Assembly: GCA_963765375.1 (NCBI GenBank) | Contig: CAVXVZ010000007.1 | Location: 372,001-436,000 of the forward strand | Origin: Roseiarcus sp963765375 | GTDB lineage: Bacteria > Pseudomonadota > Alphaproteobacteria > Rhizobiales > Beijerinckiaceae | Direction of reading: 5' to 3' | Length of the DNA: 64,000 nucleotides | Shown here: positions 53,703 through 62,875 of the stretch, in pieces | How positions within the stretch are numbered: the stretch's first letter is position 1 | Layout: each line of letters opens with the position of its first letter | The notes under the pieces: generated by a model | Told to the model about the DNA's origin: nothing | Databases searched by the model: none | What the model saw: only the letters and a program-made list of their open reading frames with translations | Made by a program: the position numbers and the translations under genes

Positions 53703-54521
53703 ATGAAACTTGCGATCCTGTTCAGCAGCGCCATCCTCGCCGTATCGGCGGCGTTCGCGCCTCAGGTGCTTTGGGCTCAGGATCAGCGTTCGGAGACCGA
53801 GGCGATCGTCAAAGATTACCTCGCGACTCATCCCGACGAGGTCGGCGAAATCGTGAAGAGCTATTTCATCAAGCACCCGGAAGCGGTCGGCCAGATCCTG
53901 GCCGAACTCATCAAGCGCCATCAGAACGCTTCACCTGGCGCCGGCGGCAAATCGGTCCCCGATCGCAGCGCGGCCATCGCCGCCAACGCGGTTGAGCTCT
54001 TCTCTTCGCCCCACCAGGTGACGCTCGGCGACCCGCAAGGCGATGTCACGCTGGTCGAGTTCTTCGACTACAATTGCGGCTTCTGCAAGCGGGCGCTGTC
54101 CGACACGCTCGCCCTCATCAAGGATGATCTGCACTTGAAGATCGTGCTCAAGGAGTTTCCGATCCTCGGGCCCGGCTCGACCGAAGCGGCGCGGATCGCG
54201 ATCGCCGTGCGCATGCAGGATCCGGACGGGCGGAAGTATCTCGCGTTCCACCAGGAGTTGCTCGGCAGCCCCGGACCCGCGAGCAAGGAAAAAGCCTTGG
54301 CGGCGGCAAGGGATCAAGGTCTGGAAATGGCGCGGATCGAAGCGGACGCCGCGAGCGACGAGGTGGGCGCGACGCTGACCGAGGACATGAAACTGGCGAG
54401 CGCGCTGGGATTTAACGGCACGCCGAGCTACGTCGTCGGCGGGGATGTCGTCCTTGGCGCTGTGGGCCTCGCGGGGCTGAAGGAACGCATCGAAAGGGCG
54501 CGCGCCGCCGCGTCGCGCTAA
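53703..54521 (+). CDS. DsbA-family thiol:disulfide oxidoreductase (ScsC/BdbD-like)
   Basis: 272 residues with a signal peptide (MKLAILFSSAILAVSAAFAPQVLWAQ). A helical N-terminal stretch (about 30-85, VKDYLATHPDEVGEIVKSYF...) resembles the oligomerisation arm of ScsC/Com1-like proteins. The thioredoxin fold has the redox motif Cys125-Gly-Phe-Cys128 in FFDYNCGFCKRAL and a cis-Pro in FNGTPSYVVGG. It would form or shuffle disulfides in the periplasm, probably of the two Cys-rich proteins encoded just upstream. GGAGG lies eight bases before the ATG. Confidence 0.88.
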   Translation: MKLAILFSSAILAVSAAFAPQVLWAQDQRSETEAIVKDYLATHPDEVGEIVKSYFIKHPEAVGQILAELIKRHQNASPGAGGKSVPDRSAAIAANAVELFSSPHQVTLGDPQGDVTLVEFFDYNCGFCKRALSDTLALIKDDLHLKIVLKEFPILGPGSTEAARIAIAVRMQDPDGRKYLAFHQELLGSPGPASKEKALAAARDQGLEMARIEADAASDEVGATLTEDMKLASALGFNGTPSYVVGGDVVLGAVGLAGLKERIERARAAASR

Positions 54522-54557
54522 GGCCAGCGTTGGGGGCTAAGTCGTCCCAGAAGATTG

Positions 54558-54606
54558 TGGTGCCGCAAGAGAGATTCGAACTCCCGACCCCATCATTACG
54601 AATCAT
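54558..54606 (-). other. tRNA-Thr(CGT) 3' fragment, probable att site
   Basis: On the minus strand, the anticodon loop TTCGTAA, the 3' anticodon stem TGATGG, a T-arm (GGGAGTTCGAATCTCTC) and the acceptor end with CCA match the 3' half of a tRNA-Thr. The 5' half is replaced by AT-rich sequence. This is the usual footprint of a tyrosine integrase at a tRNA 3' end. The disrupted side faces the integrase gene. Confidence 0.8.
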
Positions 54607-54746
54607 ATAAATCAAATATCCCGCACTGTCCCGGCATGTCCTCGGTTGCCACTAACCTATTGATAAATTGATCATACACTCCTCTTTCATTGTCCCGGAT
54701 TGACTGCTAGTGTCCCGTTGCGTTGGTCACTATTTGGTCACTGAAT

Positions 54747-56046
54747 ATGATTCGCATTGAACAGCGTCGCGGGGCGACGCGCGCCACAGTCAGGCTCACG
54801 AAAAGGGCGATCGATCAGGCAGAGCCGCTGTCCAAATCGTACTTCGTTTGGGATGGCGAGCTCAGGGGTTTCGGGGTGCGGATTGACCCCGGGGGAGCCA
54901 AAACCTTCGCGGTTCGATACCGGCCAAAAGGCCACGGGCCGTCTGCGCCCAAACGCTTCATCACCATCGGTCGCTATGGCGCGCTAACTGTCGACGAGGC
55001 GCGCAATCGCGCAAAGGAAATTTTAGGCGCGGTCGCAACGGGCGCGGACCCCGCCGCCGATCTTGCATCCAGGCGAGCGGCCTCCACGTTCAAGGAAATC
55101 GCCGACCTTTTCCTCAAAGACCATGTCGAACCGAAGCGAAAGTCATCGACGGCACAGAGTTATGAGTTGTTGCTGAATGCGTACGCAATCCCCGCTCTGG
55201 GGAACCGCAAGGCCGAGGCGGTGACGCGAGCCGAAGTCGCGCGCCTGCACGGACAGATCGGCGATAGACCGTACCAAGCCAATCGTCTCCTCGCTGTCAT
55301 TGGCAGCCTCTATACGTTCGCCGAGCGACGGGGCCTCGTGCCGGAAAACTGCAATCCAACAAGAAAAATCGAAAAATTCCCCGAGGACCGTCGCGAGCGT
55401 TTCCTGACCTCTGACGAACTGGAGCGGCTCGGCACGGCGATTCGCGAGGGCGAGACCGTTGGCACCGCGTGGCGCGAGGACGGCAATGCGTCGAGATCAA
55501 AACATCTCCCCAGGGAAGAAAACCAACGTACCTTGCTCTCGCTCGACGCCGCCGCCGCGCTTCGCCTCCTGATTTTCACCGGCGCCCGGCTGCGCGAGAT
55601 TCTCCACCTGCGCTGGGAGCACGTCGATTTGGGGCGTGGCCTGCTGCTGCTGCCGGATTCAAAGACTGGCCGAAAGACTATTGTGTTGAACCGCCCTGCC
55701 CTCGCGATCCTGCAGACCCATCCGCGCAACGGCTCGTTCGTTATTGCGGGCACTCATCCTGACCGGCCGCGGACAGATCTCAAGAAGCCCTGGTTGGCCG
55801 TCTGTCGGCGGGCCGGGCTCGAAGGCGTTCGGTTGCACGACCTGCGGCACACGTTTGCGTCAATTGGGGCGGGAGCGAGTTCTTGGCCTCCCGATCGTCG
55901 GAAAGCTGCTCGGTCATTCGCAAGCGCAGACGACAGCGCGCTACGCCCATCTGGACGCTGATCCGCTGATCCGCGCAGCAAACCTAATCGGCGAGCAGAT
56001 CGAGAGATCAATGAACCCCGTCGCAACCATCTCGGCAGAGAAGTAG
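54747..56046 (+). pseudogene. tyrosine-family integrase, frameshifted before the catalytic tyrosine
   Basis: The N-terminal part has the DUF4102-like arm-binding domain (LTKRAIDQAEPLSKSYFVWDGELRGFGVRI). The SAM-like domain starts near residue 110, then the catalytic core: Arg in FTGARLREILHLRWEHVD and HDLRHTFAS. At about 55879-55884 an extra base in AGTTCTTGG (expected AGTCTTGG) shifts the frame; the continuation LGLPIVGKLLGHSQAQTTARYAHLD, with the His and the nucleophile Tyr, is in the other frame and ends at 56046. The product is cut off at 55961, before the Tyr. Likely inactive; a sequencing error must be excluded. Confidence 0.85.
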
Positions 56047-56159
56047 CTGATCAGGGAGCACCGGGCGTTCGTATTCCCGGTCAGGCGGGCCACTGGCGGG
56101 TGCCCATTCTAATTAACAGTATGAATACGCATATCCTTTCATCGCCAAAATAAAATAAC

Positions 56160-56193
56160 TTGACATCTCCGTATAATTATGACATATTGTCAT
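56160..56193 (+). promoter_or_regulatory. promoter with overlapping inverted repeat
   Basis: TTGACA (56160-56165) with CATATT 17 bases on as -10. The perfect inverted repeat ATGACA-TAT-TGTCAT (56179-56193) overlies that -10, as for a repressor operator. The surroundings are very AT-rich. Likely drives the gene at 56314. Confidence 0.6.
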
Positions 56194-56272
56194 TGTGGGA
56201 ATTCATGGGCGCGTCATGTCATTTTCCACACGCCGCATGACCGCGTTTGAGCGGCGTCCGGGTGCAGCACTG

Positions 56273-56291
56273 GGGACCCCGTCGGGGTCCC
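56273..56291 (+). promoter_or_regulatory. leader hairpin before the gene at 56314
   Basis: A perfect eight-bp stem (GGGACCCC / GGGGTCCC) on a three-base loop, 22 bases before the ATG. No U-tract follows. It is one of three strong hairpins, each preceding an accessory gene of the island. Confidence 0.6.
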
Positions 56292-56313
56292 TTCTGATTC
56301 AAGGAGCTCATCA

Positions 56314-56967
56314 ATGACTAATGCAACTCAACCAAAACCAAACCCCGACCCCCTGCCCGCGATCCTCGTCTACGGGATGCCCAGCGGCCCCGCGTTGACC
56401 CAGGCCTCGTGGTTCCGGGCCGAAGACAAGGAAGCCGTCATAGTCGCCGCGAAGGAACTGAAGTTTTCCGTGATCGAATTACACACCGATGCGGATAGGG
56501 CTCTGGCCGCCGGGGCTCATGAGGGCATCCTGAAGGGCAGCGGTCGCATAGTCGTTGGCTCAGTCTCCGCGGAAGTCTACCGGCGAATCGAAGAGCATGT
56601 CCGCAAGGCAGCCCCCGGCGCCTCAAAGCCGGAGAATGCCACATCGACCACGACCTTCATGTCAGAACAAAGCATGAACGCTGGCGCGCCTGAGCCCCCG
56701 CATGCGAGCATCGGTGCACCGGTCTCTGTGAACGGCAAGCAGGACAGCGCCGACTCTCGAGAGGCCCTGCGGATCGGCGCCAGGGTCCTTGCCGCCTACT
56801 GGAACGAGAAGCGCGAATTCGAGGGCTTCTGGCTCGCCATCGTCAAACGGATCGAGCCCGAAGAATACACCCTCGAGTGGTTCGAGAGCCCGGGATATCC
56901 ACCGTTCAAGAGCCGGCCCCAGGACGTCGCCGTTCCGCATCCCGAGTTTCGCGTCACGGGCAAGTAG
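56314..56967 (+). CDS. hypothetical island protein
   Basis: 217 residues. An N-terminal globular part (PAILVYGMPSGPALTQASWF...; VIELHTDADRALAAG) is joined by a Ser/Thr/Pro-rich linker (about 100-145) to a C-terminal domain with GARVLAAYWNEKREFEGFWLA...YTLEWFESP, which has the aromatic spacing of small SH3/Tudor-like folds. I do not recognise a family. AAGGAG before the ATG is good. It is probably an accessory gene of the element. Confidence 0.6.
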   Translation: MTNATQPKPNPDPLPAILVYGMPSGPALTQASWFRAEDKEAVIVAAKELKFSVIELHTDADRALAAGAHEGILKGSGRIVVGSVSAEVYRRIEEHVRKAAPGASKPENATSTTTFMSEQSMNAGAPEPPHASIGAPVSVNGKQDSADSREALRIGARVLAAYWNEKREFEGFWLAIVKRIEPEEYTLEWFESPGYPPFKSRPQDVAVPHPEFRVTGK

Positions 56968-57012
56968 CGGCGGCGAATGAGATCGCCGCAACAATCATCG
57001 TTGCCATCGCAT

Positions 57013-57034
57013 GGGGCGGCCTTCGGGTCGCCCC
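57013..57034 (+). promoter_or_regulatory. leader hairpin before the DUF3768 gene
   Basis: A GC-rich stem (57013-57018 with 57029-57034, plus an inner GCC/GGG) about 66 bases before the ATG. Confidence 0.5.
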
Positions 57035-57099
57035 TCTTCATTTCGCGCACCCCATGAACCGGGCGCGCCATCCCAATTCCAACATCAAGAGACAAGCCA

Positions 57100-57441
57100 A
57101 TGACCAGCACAACCATGACCACCGCCGAACGTATCCGCGCCCTCAACGACGCTTTCCGCCGCACCTTCGTCGGCGGGGCCGTTATGATTACCGCCGGCGC
57201 CGAAGCCCTGCCGGTCGAGCAACGTCGCTCGCTCCTTCAGAAGGTTCGCGCATTCGACGCCTTCACCGACGACAATGATCCCCACGGCGAGCACGACTTC
57301 GGCGCGGTCGACGAGGGCGGCGTCCGCTACTTTTGGAAAGTCGAGTACTACGACCGCGCGACCGAGTTAGGCTCACCCGATCCCACAGACCCCGCCGTCA
57401 CCACGCGCGTACTGACGATCATGCGCGCCGACGAATATTGA
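57100..57441 (+). CDS. DUF3768 protein
   Basis: 113 residues. FDAFTDDNDPHGEHDFG followed by YFWKVEYYD and GSPDPTDPAVTTRVLTIMRADEY is the DUF3768 signature, a family common on plasmids and integrative elements of alphaproteobacteria and without known activity. It has the family's usual length. Confidence 0.85.
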   Translation: MTSTTMTTAERIRALNDAFRRTFVGGAVMITAGAEALPVEQRRSLLQKVRAFDAFTDDNDPHGEHDFGAVDEGGVRYFWKVEYYDRATELGSPDPTDPAVTTRVLTIMRADEY

Positions 57442-57448
57442 GCGCCCA

Positions 57449-57480
57449 AGGGGGCTCTCTCGCTCGCGGGGGAGCCCCCT
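57449..57480 (+). promoter_or_regulatory. strong hairpin between DUF3768 and the recombinase
   Basis: A perfect nine-bp stem (AGGGGGCTC / GAGCCCCCT) on a 14-base loop, just after the DUF3768 stop. It may end that transcript or shape the leader of the next one. Confidence 0.65.
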
Positions 57481-57561
57481 CAACCCGGCACCGCAACGGC
57501 GTCGTCGCCATCGACGGCGCTCGCTCCACCACCCCCAAAGCAATCTCAGGAGACTACTCCC

Positions 57562-58137
57562 ATGCCCGGCAAACAAGCCAAAGTGATCACACCGCCCATG
57601 CTGAAACGCATGCTGCGCCGAGTCTCACGCTCTTCGTTCCCAGCCCGCGACCGCGCGATGATCATGCTCTCGGTCAAAGCCGGCCTGCGCGCCTGCGAGA
57701 TCGCCGGCCTCGATTGGTCGATGGTGCTCGACGCGCAGGGTGGCGTTTCCGGCACGCTCCACATCCGCGATGTCATTGCGAAGAAGCGCGGCGGGCGGCG
57801 GATTCCCATGCATCCCGACCTGCGGCGCGCCTTGGAACGGTTGGCGCGAACCACGGAGCCGATCGGACCGGTGATCCGTTCCTATCGCGGCGCGCATTTG
57901 AAGGCGAACAGCATCGTGAATTGGTTCGTCGCGCTCTTCCACGAGCTCGGCTACGAAGGCTGCTCGTCGCATTCCGGACGGCGCAGCTTCATTACCATCG
58001 CCGCCCGCAACGTCCACCGCTCCGGCTGCAGCCTACGCGACGTGCAGCTGCTCGCGGGGCATCGTTCGATCGAAACGACGGAACGCTACATCGACGGCGA
58101 CACCTGCGCTCAGAGGCGATTGGTTGCGTACGTTTAG
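57562..58137 (+). CDS. short tyrosine recombinase (catalytic domain only)
   Basis: 191 residues. The XerC/D-type catalytic residues are all visible: Arg in KAGLRACEIAGLDW, Lys in AKKRGGRRIPM, HSGRRSF (HxxR), and LAGHRSIETTERYI with His and the nucleophile Tyr. The usual N-terminal SAM-like core-binding domain is missing. Such short forms are common on mobile elements of alphaproteobacteria. It may act in element dimer resolution or on a partner site, perhaps partly replacing the broken integrase; this is inference. Confidence 0.85.
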   Translation: MPGKQAKVITPPMLKRMLRRVSRSSFPARDRAMIMLSVKAGLRACEIAGLDWSMVLDAQGGVSGTLHIRDVIAKKRGGRRIPMHPDLRRALERLARTTEPIGPVIRSYRGAHLKANSIVNWFVALFHELGYEGCSSHSGRRSFITIAARNVHRSGCSLRDVQLLAGHRSIETTERYIDGDTCAQRRLVAYV

Positions 58138-58432
58138 AGCCCTGACCGTGACCACCGATCCACGGTTCACCACACCGCGACGCGCACCTCAGGACGCCAT
58201 TTGGGACATGAGCGCCAAAAGGTGCGGTCGCGAATTGGCAGTTTTTAGCCGCGTTCCCAAAGGCCGACCCCGTGAGCGGCGGAAGGAAGTTTGTCCTCAT
58301 TCGAAGGGTTCCCGTCCGAAAAATGGAAGGAAAGTTTGCAACACCCTTGATTTTGTTGACTCACGTCTTCATGCTTGGGATGGTCCCCCGGAGGCAAAGC
58401 GAAGAAGCAGGCCGCCCTCTTCGACCGCTCCT

Positions 58433-59149
58433 CTACTCGCTCCATTTCTCTGCGCTCAAAGGCAATTCATTCAGCTCCGCCCGCGCCTCCCGCCAGCCGG
58501 GGTAGCATTGGCCCAGAATTGACACGAACCGTTCGCTATGCGTTGGCTCCAGGAGGTGAATCATCTCGTGGACGATCACGTATTCCAGAAGGTCCTTCGG
58601 CTTTCTCACGAGCTCCGTGTTGAGTCGGATATGGCCGGCGCGGTGATTGCAGCTTCCCCACTTGGTCTTCATGCGCTGCAGAAAATAGCTCTTCACTTTT
58701 GCGCCCAGCTTCGGTTCCCACTTTCGGATCAGGGCGGGGACGACGTCGTGAAGCAGCGACTTATGCCAATCGTGGACGATCCCGGCTTTCGTATCGACGT
58801 TGGAGCCCGGTCGCACAGTGAGAGTGATGCGCCGGTGGTTGAGAGCGATGGATGGCTTTGCGTCCTCGTAGCGAATAGTCAGGAGGTAGCGCCGCCCCCA
58901 AAGGTAGTGGGTTTCCCGCTCGACAAACTTGCGCGGGGCCTCACGCGCCTGGTTCCGTAGCTTCGACCGCTGCTCCCGAATCCACCCGAGTTTAGAGATC
59001 GCATAGGCGCGAGCGACTTCGAGGCGCGTCAGCATCGGCGCAACCAAAGTCACCCGCCCGTGCGGAGGATGCACCGACAAGTGCACGTGCTTGATCTCCT
59101 TTCGGGTCACCGCGATCGAAACATCGCCCAACTCGATGATCTCGCTCAT
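58433..59149 (-). CDS. M48-family metallopeptidase, YgjP-like (DUF45)
   Basis: 238 residues. Zinc motif VIVHEMIHLLEPTHSERF (HExxH plus downstream His) and the family block KTKWGSCNHRAGHIRLN. YgjP-type proteins often travel with type I restriction genes; their role there is not known. The ATG overlaps the hsdR stop by four bases, so the two are translationally coupled. Confidence 0.88.
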   Translation of the reverse strand: MSEIIELGDVSIAVTRKEIKHVHLSVHPPHGRVTLVAPMLTRLEVARAYAISKLGWIREQRSKLRNQAREAPRKFVERETHYLWGRRYLLTIRYEDAKPSIALNHRRITLTVRPGSNVDTKAGIVHDWHKSLLHDVVPALIRKWEPKLGAKVKSYFLQRMKTKWGSCNHRAGHIRLNTELVRKPKDLLEYVIVHEMIHLLEPTHSERFVSILGQCYPGWREARAELNELPLSAEKWSE

Positions 59150-62100
59150 GAGTAACCGGGCTGCTGCTTGATGATCTCGAAAACGGCGCGCGTTGCCTCG
59201 CGATCCCTGTCCATGATCGGGAAGAGCGCGTTGAGCACCTGCTTCTCGCGTGTTTGGTCACCCTTCCACCCCGCTGGAGCCAGTTCGCGCATAGCCTGGT
59301 CGAGTTGGAGCGCGATCTTGGCCTTGGCGGATTCGTCCGCAGGACATTGAAACGTGGTTGCCGGAATACTGGCGAGGTTGTTGAACAAGACGATGGCGCC
59401 CGGAAATCCGTTGAGAACATCCGGATAGTTGCCCTTATCCTTCTCCGCCATGCGTCTGACGAGGGCTTCCGTGCTCTTCAAGAATTCCTCGTAAGCGGCA
59501 GCGTCAGCGCGGCTCTGCTGGATGAGATCCTGGAGCAGCTTCGACATCTCCTCGTAAAACCGGGGGTCCGTTAGCTGCTCGCGAATTATGGTCTTACGGA
59601 CGTTGTTGATGATGCCCTCGGCGATCGCGTTACGCGACAGCTTGCCTTTTTCGTTCAGCTTGCGGGCGATGGCGTCGTGGATTCCCGTCTTGATGATCAA
59701 GTCTGTTAGCGACAGGGAACCCACGTTTCCCAGCTCCTCAGCTGGATCGGCCTGAACATAGGTATTGAGCAGGTGCCGCATATCCGCTTCGAAGGGCTTG
59801 ATGTCCAACTCTTCACCTGAGTGCCTTTTGATAGCGGCGCGGATGTCCGCGTAGAATTCCACATCTTTTCCCAGCGCCGCGGCCTCGGCGTCGGAGTAGC
59901 CGGCCTCCGGGAGGTTCTGGGCAATGTCTGCGTAGGCGCGCACGAAGGTGGCGACCGCTTTATATAGCGAGACGCGGATTGCTTCCGTGTCGATGAGCGC
60001 CTGCGGATTGGAGGCGTCGCCGCAGAAGTACCGCAGGAACTGCTCAACCCCGCGCGACGGCGGAACGGGTTCGCAGAGATAGCGAAGCGCTTCGCCTGAG
60101 GCATCGAGCTGCTTGCGGCCTTCCTTCAACCAGTCCTTCAACTCGACGTTGTTGCTGCCTCCATTGCCTTCGTCCATGTCCAGCTCATCGGAACTGTATA
60201 CGGCGATGGCATGCTCAACGTCGTCGAACAGCTCCTTGAAGTCCACGATGTAGCCGTAATCCTTGTCCGCCCCGTCCAGACGGTTGGTCCGACAAATCGC
60301 CTGAAAAAGGTTGTGATCGTGGAGTTCGTTGTCGAGGTAGAGGTAAGTGCAACTCGGCGCATCGAAGCCGGTGAGCAGCTTGCTCACCACGACCAACAGC
60401 TTCATGTTCGCAGGTTCCTCGATGAACCGGCGCTTCGTCTCATCCTCGTAGGCCTTTGTGGACTGGCCATTTCTCAGGACGTGCCTAGTGTAGGTGTCGA
60501 ACTTGTAGCGTTCGTCGCTGTTGGCAGGTTCGCGTGAGATTAAATTATGGTTCGGCTCGTAAGAGGTCACGATGCCGCAGTACGGGCCTAGGCTTGTATT
60601 CTGGAATAGCCGATAATAATGGCAGGCATCGTGGATGCTCGCCGCAATCAGGATGGCGGTCCCTCGGTCGTTGTTCAGGCGCGGCTGGAGATCAAAATCT
60701 TCTATGATACTGTGAATGATACGCTGCTTTCGTTCCGCAGCGCTCATCAGTTCCTTCAGCGTCGCCCAGCGCTTGCGGAGAACCGCCTTCTGGAAATTGT
60801 TTAGCGTCCTCGTCTTCCTTTCGAAGTACGCTTCGATCGCCTGCGGCGAAGTGATCCGTTGCGGGACATCGCGCGCTTCGTACTTCAGGTCGAGCACGAC
60901 CTTGTCCGCAACGGCCTCGTGGAACTTGTAGGTATGGATATACGTGCCGAACACGTCTCTCGTGGTGTCTCGGTCCTTGCGCAGGAGCGGCGTGCCGGTG
61001 AAGCCGATGAAGATGGCCCCTTCCAACCATCGCTTCATCTGTTTGTTCATGTCGCCGCCCTGCGTGCGGTGGCACTCATCCACGAACACATAGAAATGCC
61101 CCGTCACCGGTGGCGGTAGACCCTTCAGGTCCGCGGGATCGAATTTGTGGATCAGCGCGCACAGCAGGCGAGGCGCAGCGGCGCCGAGCTGGGCGATAAA
61201 TTCCGCCCGCGTGGAGATCCGAGGCGACGGGGAGTCCGCCCCCACGACCCCCGCGTTCTTCATCACGCCTTCGATCTGCTTGTCCAGTTCGTCCCGGTCG
61301 GTGACGACCAAAATCCGCGCCGCCGGGTCGTGCTCCAGCAACCACTTGGCGAGCAGCACCATTAGGATGCTCTTGCCGCTGCCCTGTGTATGCCAGATGA
61401 CGCCACCTTCGCGCCGGCGGATGCGCTCCTGCGCGGCTTTGACGCCGGCAAACTGGTGCTGGCGGGGAACCTTTTTCACGCCGTTGTCGAAGATCACGAA
61501 GTTCCGGATCAGATCGAGCAGCCGCGCTTTCCCGCATATGTCAGTCAGAGGATGGTCAAGATGAGCACCCTCAGCGACGTGCGCGCCCTCCTGCAATGGG
61601 GGCGCTTTCCAATCGACGAAAAACTCCTCGCGCGTCGTCACCGTGCCATAGCGCAAACCCTGGGAGTCGCTGCCGGCGAGCAGCAACTGCGCGGTGGCGA
61701 AGAACGGCAGATTGAAGATCTCTTCCTGGTTGGTGATAAGCTGGCGAACGCCGTCCGCGATCTCGACCGAAGAACGCTTGAGTTCGATCGCGGCAACGGC
61801 GATGCCGTTCACGTAGAGGACGATATCGGGCCGGCGCTCGTAGCCGCCCTTGAGCGTCACCTCCTCGGCCAGCGCGAATTCGTTCGCCTCCGGATGTTCC
61901 CAGTCGATGAGATGCACCGTGTCGTGCGGCCGCCCAGCCGCGACCTGCACCTCGACGCCGTAGCGCAGGAGCTTGTAGACGCGCAGATTGGCCTGATAGA
62001 GCGTGACACCCGTTGGGTCCGCCGCCGCCAGGAGCTTTTGCAGCGCGGCGGCGATATGCGCCTCCGAGTAGCTGCGCGCCTTCAGGTTTCCGCGAAGAAG

Positions 62101-62244
62101 GTCAGTCTCGATGCACCGGTTGTCGTTTCGCCTCGACCATTCGCCGAGATAGCGGTATCCAAGGCCGTCAGGTCGAGTCGGATCGGTGAAGAGAGAAATA
62201 ACACGATCCTGCGTCCTGCGTTCGGAGCGCCGGCTGTCAGGCAT
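59146..62244 (-). CDS. hsdR: type I restriction enzyme, R subunit
   Basis: 1032 residues. An N-terminal PD-(D/E)xK nuclease (RRPDIVLY...AAIELKRSS, about 137-158) is followed by an SF2 translocase: Walker A HTQGSGKSILM (about 285-295), DECHRTQGG (Walker B form, about 389), and TGTPLL motif III. It would cut DNA after translocation if paired with HsdM and HsdS. GGAGG seven bases before the ATG at 62244 decides the start. It overlaps hsdS by eight bases. Confidence 0.94.
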   Translation of the reverse strand: MPDSRRSERRTQDRVISLFTDPTRPDGLGYRYLGEWSRRNDNRCIETDLLRGNLKARSYSEAHIAAALQKLLAAADPTGVTLYQANLRVYKLLRYGVEVQVAAGRPHDTVHLIDWEHPEANEFALAEEVTLKGGYERRPDIVLYVNGIAVAAIELKRSSVEIADGVRQLITNQEEIFNLPFFATAQLLLAGSDSQGLRYGTVTTREEFFVDWKAPPLQEGAHVAEGAHLDHPLTDICGKARLLDLIRNFVIFDNGVKKVPRQHQFAGVKAAQERIRRREGGVIWHTQGSGKSILMVLLAKWLLEHDPAARILVVTDRDELDKQIEGVMKNAGVVGADSPSPRISTRAEFIAQLGAAAPRLLCALIHKFDPADLKGLPPPVTGHFYVFVDECHRTQGGDMNKQMKRWLEGAIFIGFTGTPLLRKDRDTTRDVFGTYIHTYKFHEAVADKVVLDLKYEARDVPQRITSPQAIEAYFERKTRTLNNFQKAVLRKRWATLKELMSAAERKQRIIHSIIEDFDLQPRLNNDRGTAILIAASIHDACHYYRLFQNTSLGPYCGIVTSYEPNHNLISREPANSDERYKFDTYTRHVLRNGQSTKAYEDETKRRFIEEPANMKLLVVVSKLLTGFDAPSCTYLYLDNELHDHNLFQAICRTNRLDGADKDYGYIVDFKELFDDVEHAIAVYSSDELDMDEGNGGSNNVELKDWLKEGRKQLDASGEALRYLCEPVPPSRGVEQFLRYFCGDASNPQALIDTEAIRVSLYKAVATFVRAYADIAQNLPEAGYSDAEAAALGKDVEFYADIRAAIKRHSGEELDIKPFEADMRHLLNTYVQADPAEELGNVGSLSLTDLIIKTGIHDAIARKLNEKGKLSRNAIAEGIINNVRKTIIREQLTDPRFYEEMSKLLQDLIQQSRADAAAYEEFLKSTEALVRRMAEKDKGNYPDVLNGFPGAIVLFNNLASIPATTFQCPADESAKAKIALQLDQAMRELAPAGWKGDQTREKQVLNALFPIMDRDREATRAVFEIIKQQPGYS

Positions 62245-62875
62245 TGACGACCTCCGGAGCAATGAGCCGCGTCTTGCCGGTGAGCAATTCCTGCATCATG
62301 GCCTGCTTGAGGCCGCGGGTCTTCTCCCGTCGCTGTTCCAGCGCCGCCAGTTCCGCGTCCATCTCCGTCAGCATTTCGCCGATGGCTGTTTGCTCCGCGG
62401 GCTTGGGGAGGCGGCATCGAATAGCTGCAAGCGCGGAACTGCTTATATGCACCACTGCGTCGCCTTGACCACGGCTTGTTTTCTGCCGGTTAATTGATGC
62501 CGAATTCAAGAAGTAACCGAGAAACACGGCGTCTCCATCGCGTGGTCGAAGAATTACAATGTCGCCGCCAGCATACGCTTCAACATCGCTCATAAACGCT
62601 GCGCACTTCCCTATCTCTTCTTTAGTTTCACCCGAGCCAGCGAACAGGATGTCTCCTTTGTGGAGGCGAACCGCAGTCGAAGCAACCTCTGGCGAAACCC
62701 AAGAGTAGAAGTTGCGAATTAAGTCGTTGTGGTGCGTGTACAGTTCACCGTAGCGGACGCAGGGTAGACCTCCGCTGTGAGCCTGGTCCTTGGTTACGCC
62801 GTTACCCTTCAAGAACTGCCCTACGTCACCCAGCGCGGTCTCCTCCCACTCGCCGTGGAAGCCAGGGCTGTTCAA
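62237..62875 (-). pseudogene. hsdS: type I restriction specificity subunit, N-terminus lost to an IS
   Basis: 212 codons remain. They begin, after IS-derived bases, with GFHGEWEETALGDVGQFLKGNGVTKD, the usual start of the second target recognition domain, then VHISSSALAAIRCRLPKPAEQTAIGEML and a C-terminal helix EMDAELAALEQRREKTRGLKQ. The first recognition domain and the central helix before it are absent. The ISAs1 end abuts at about 62863. The specificity subunit is therefore half-size and probably not functional, unless the half acts as a dimer. Confidence 0.8.
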
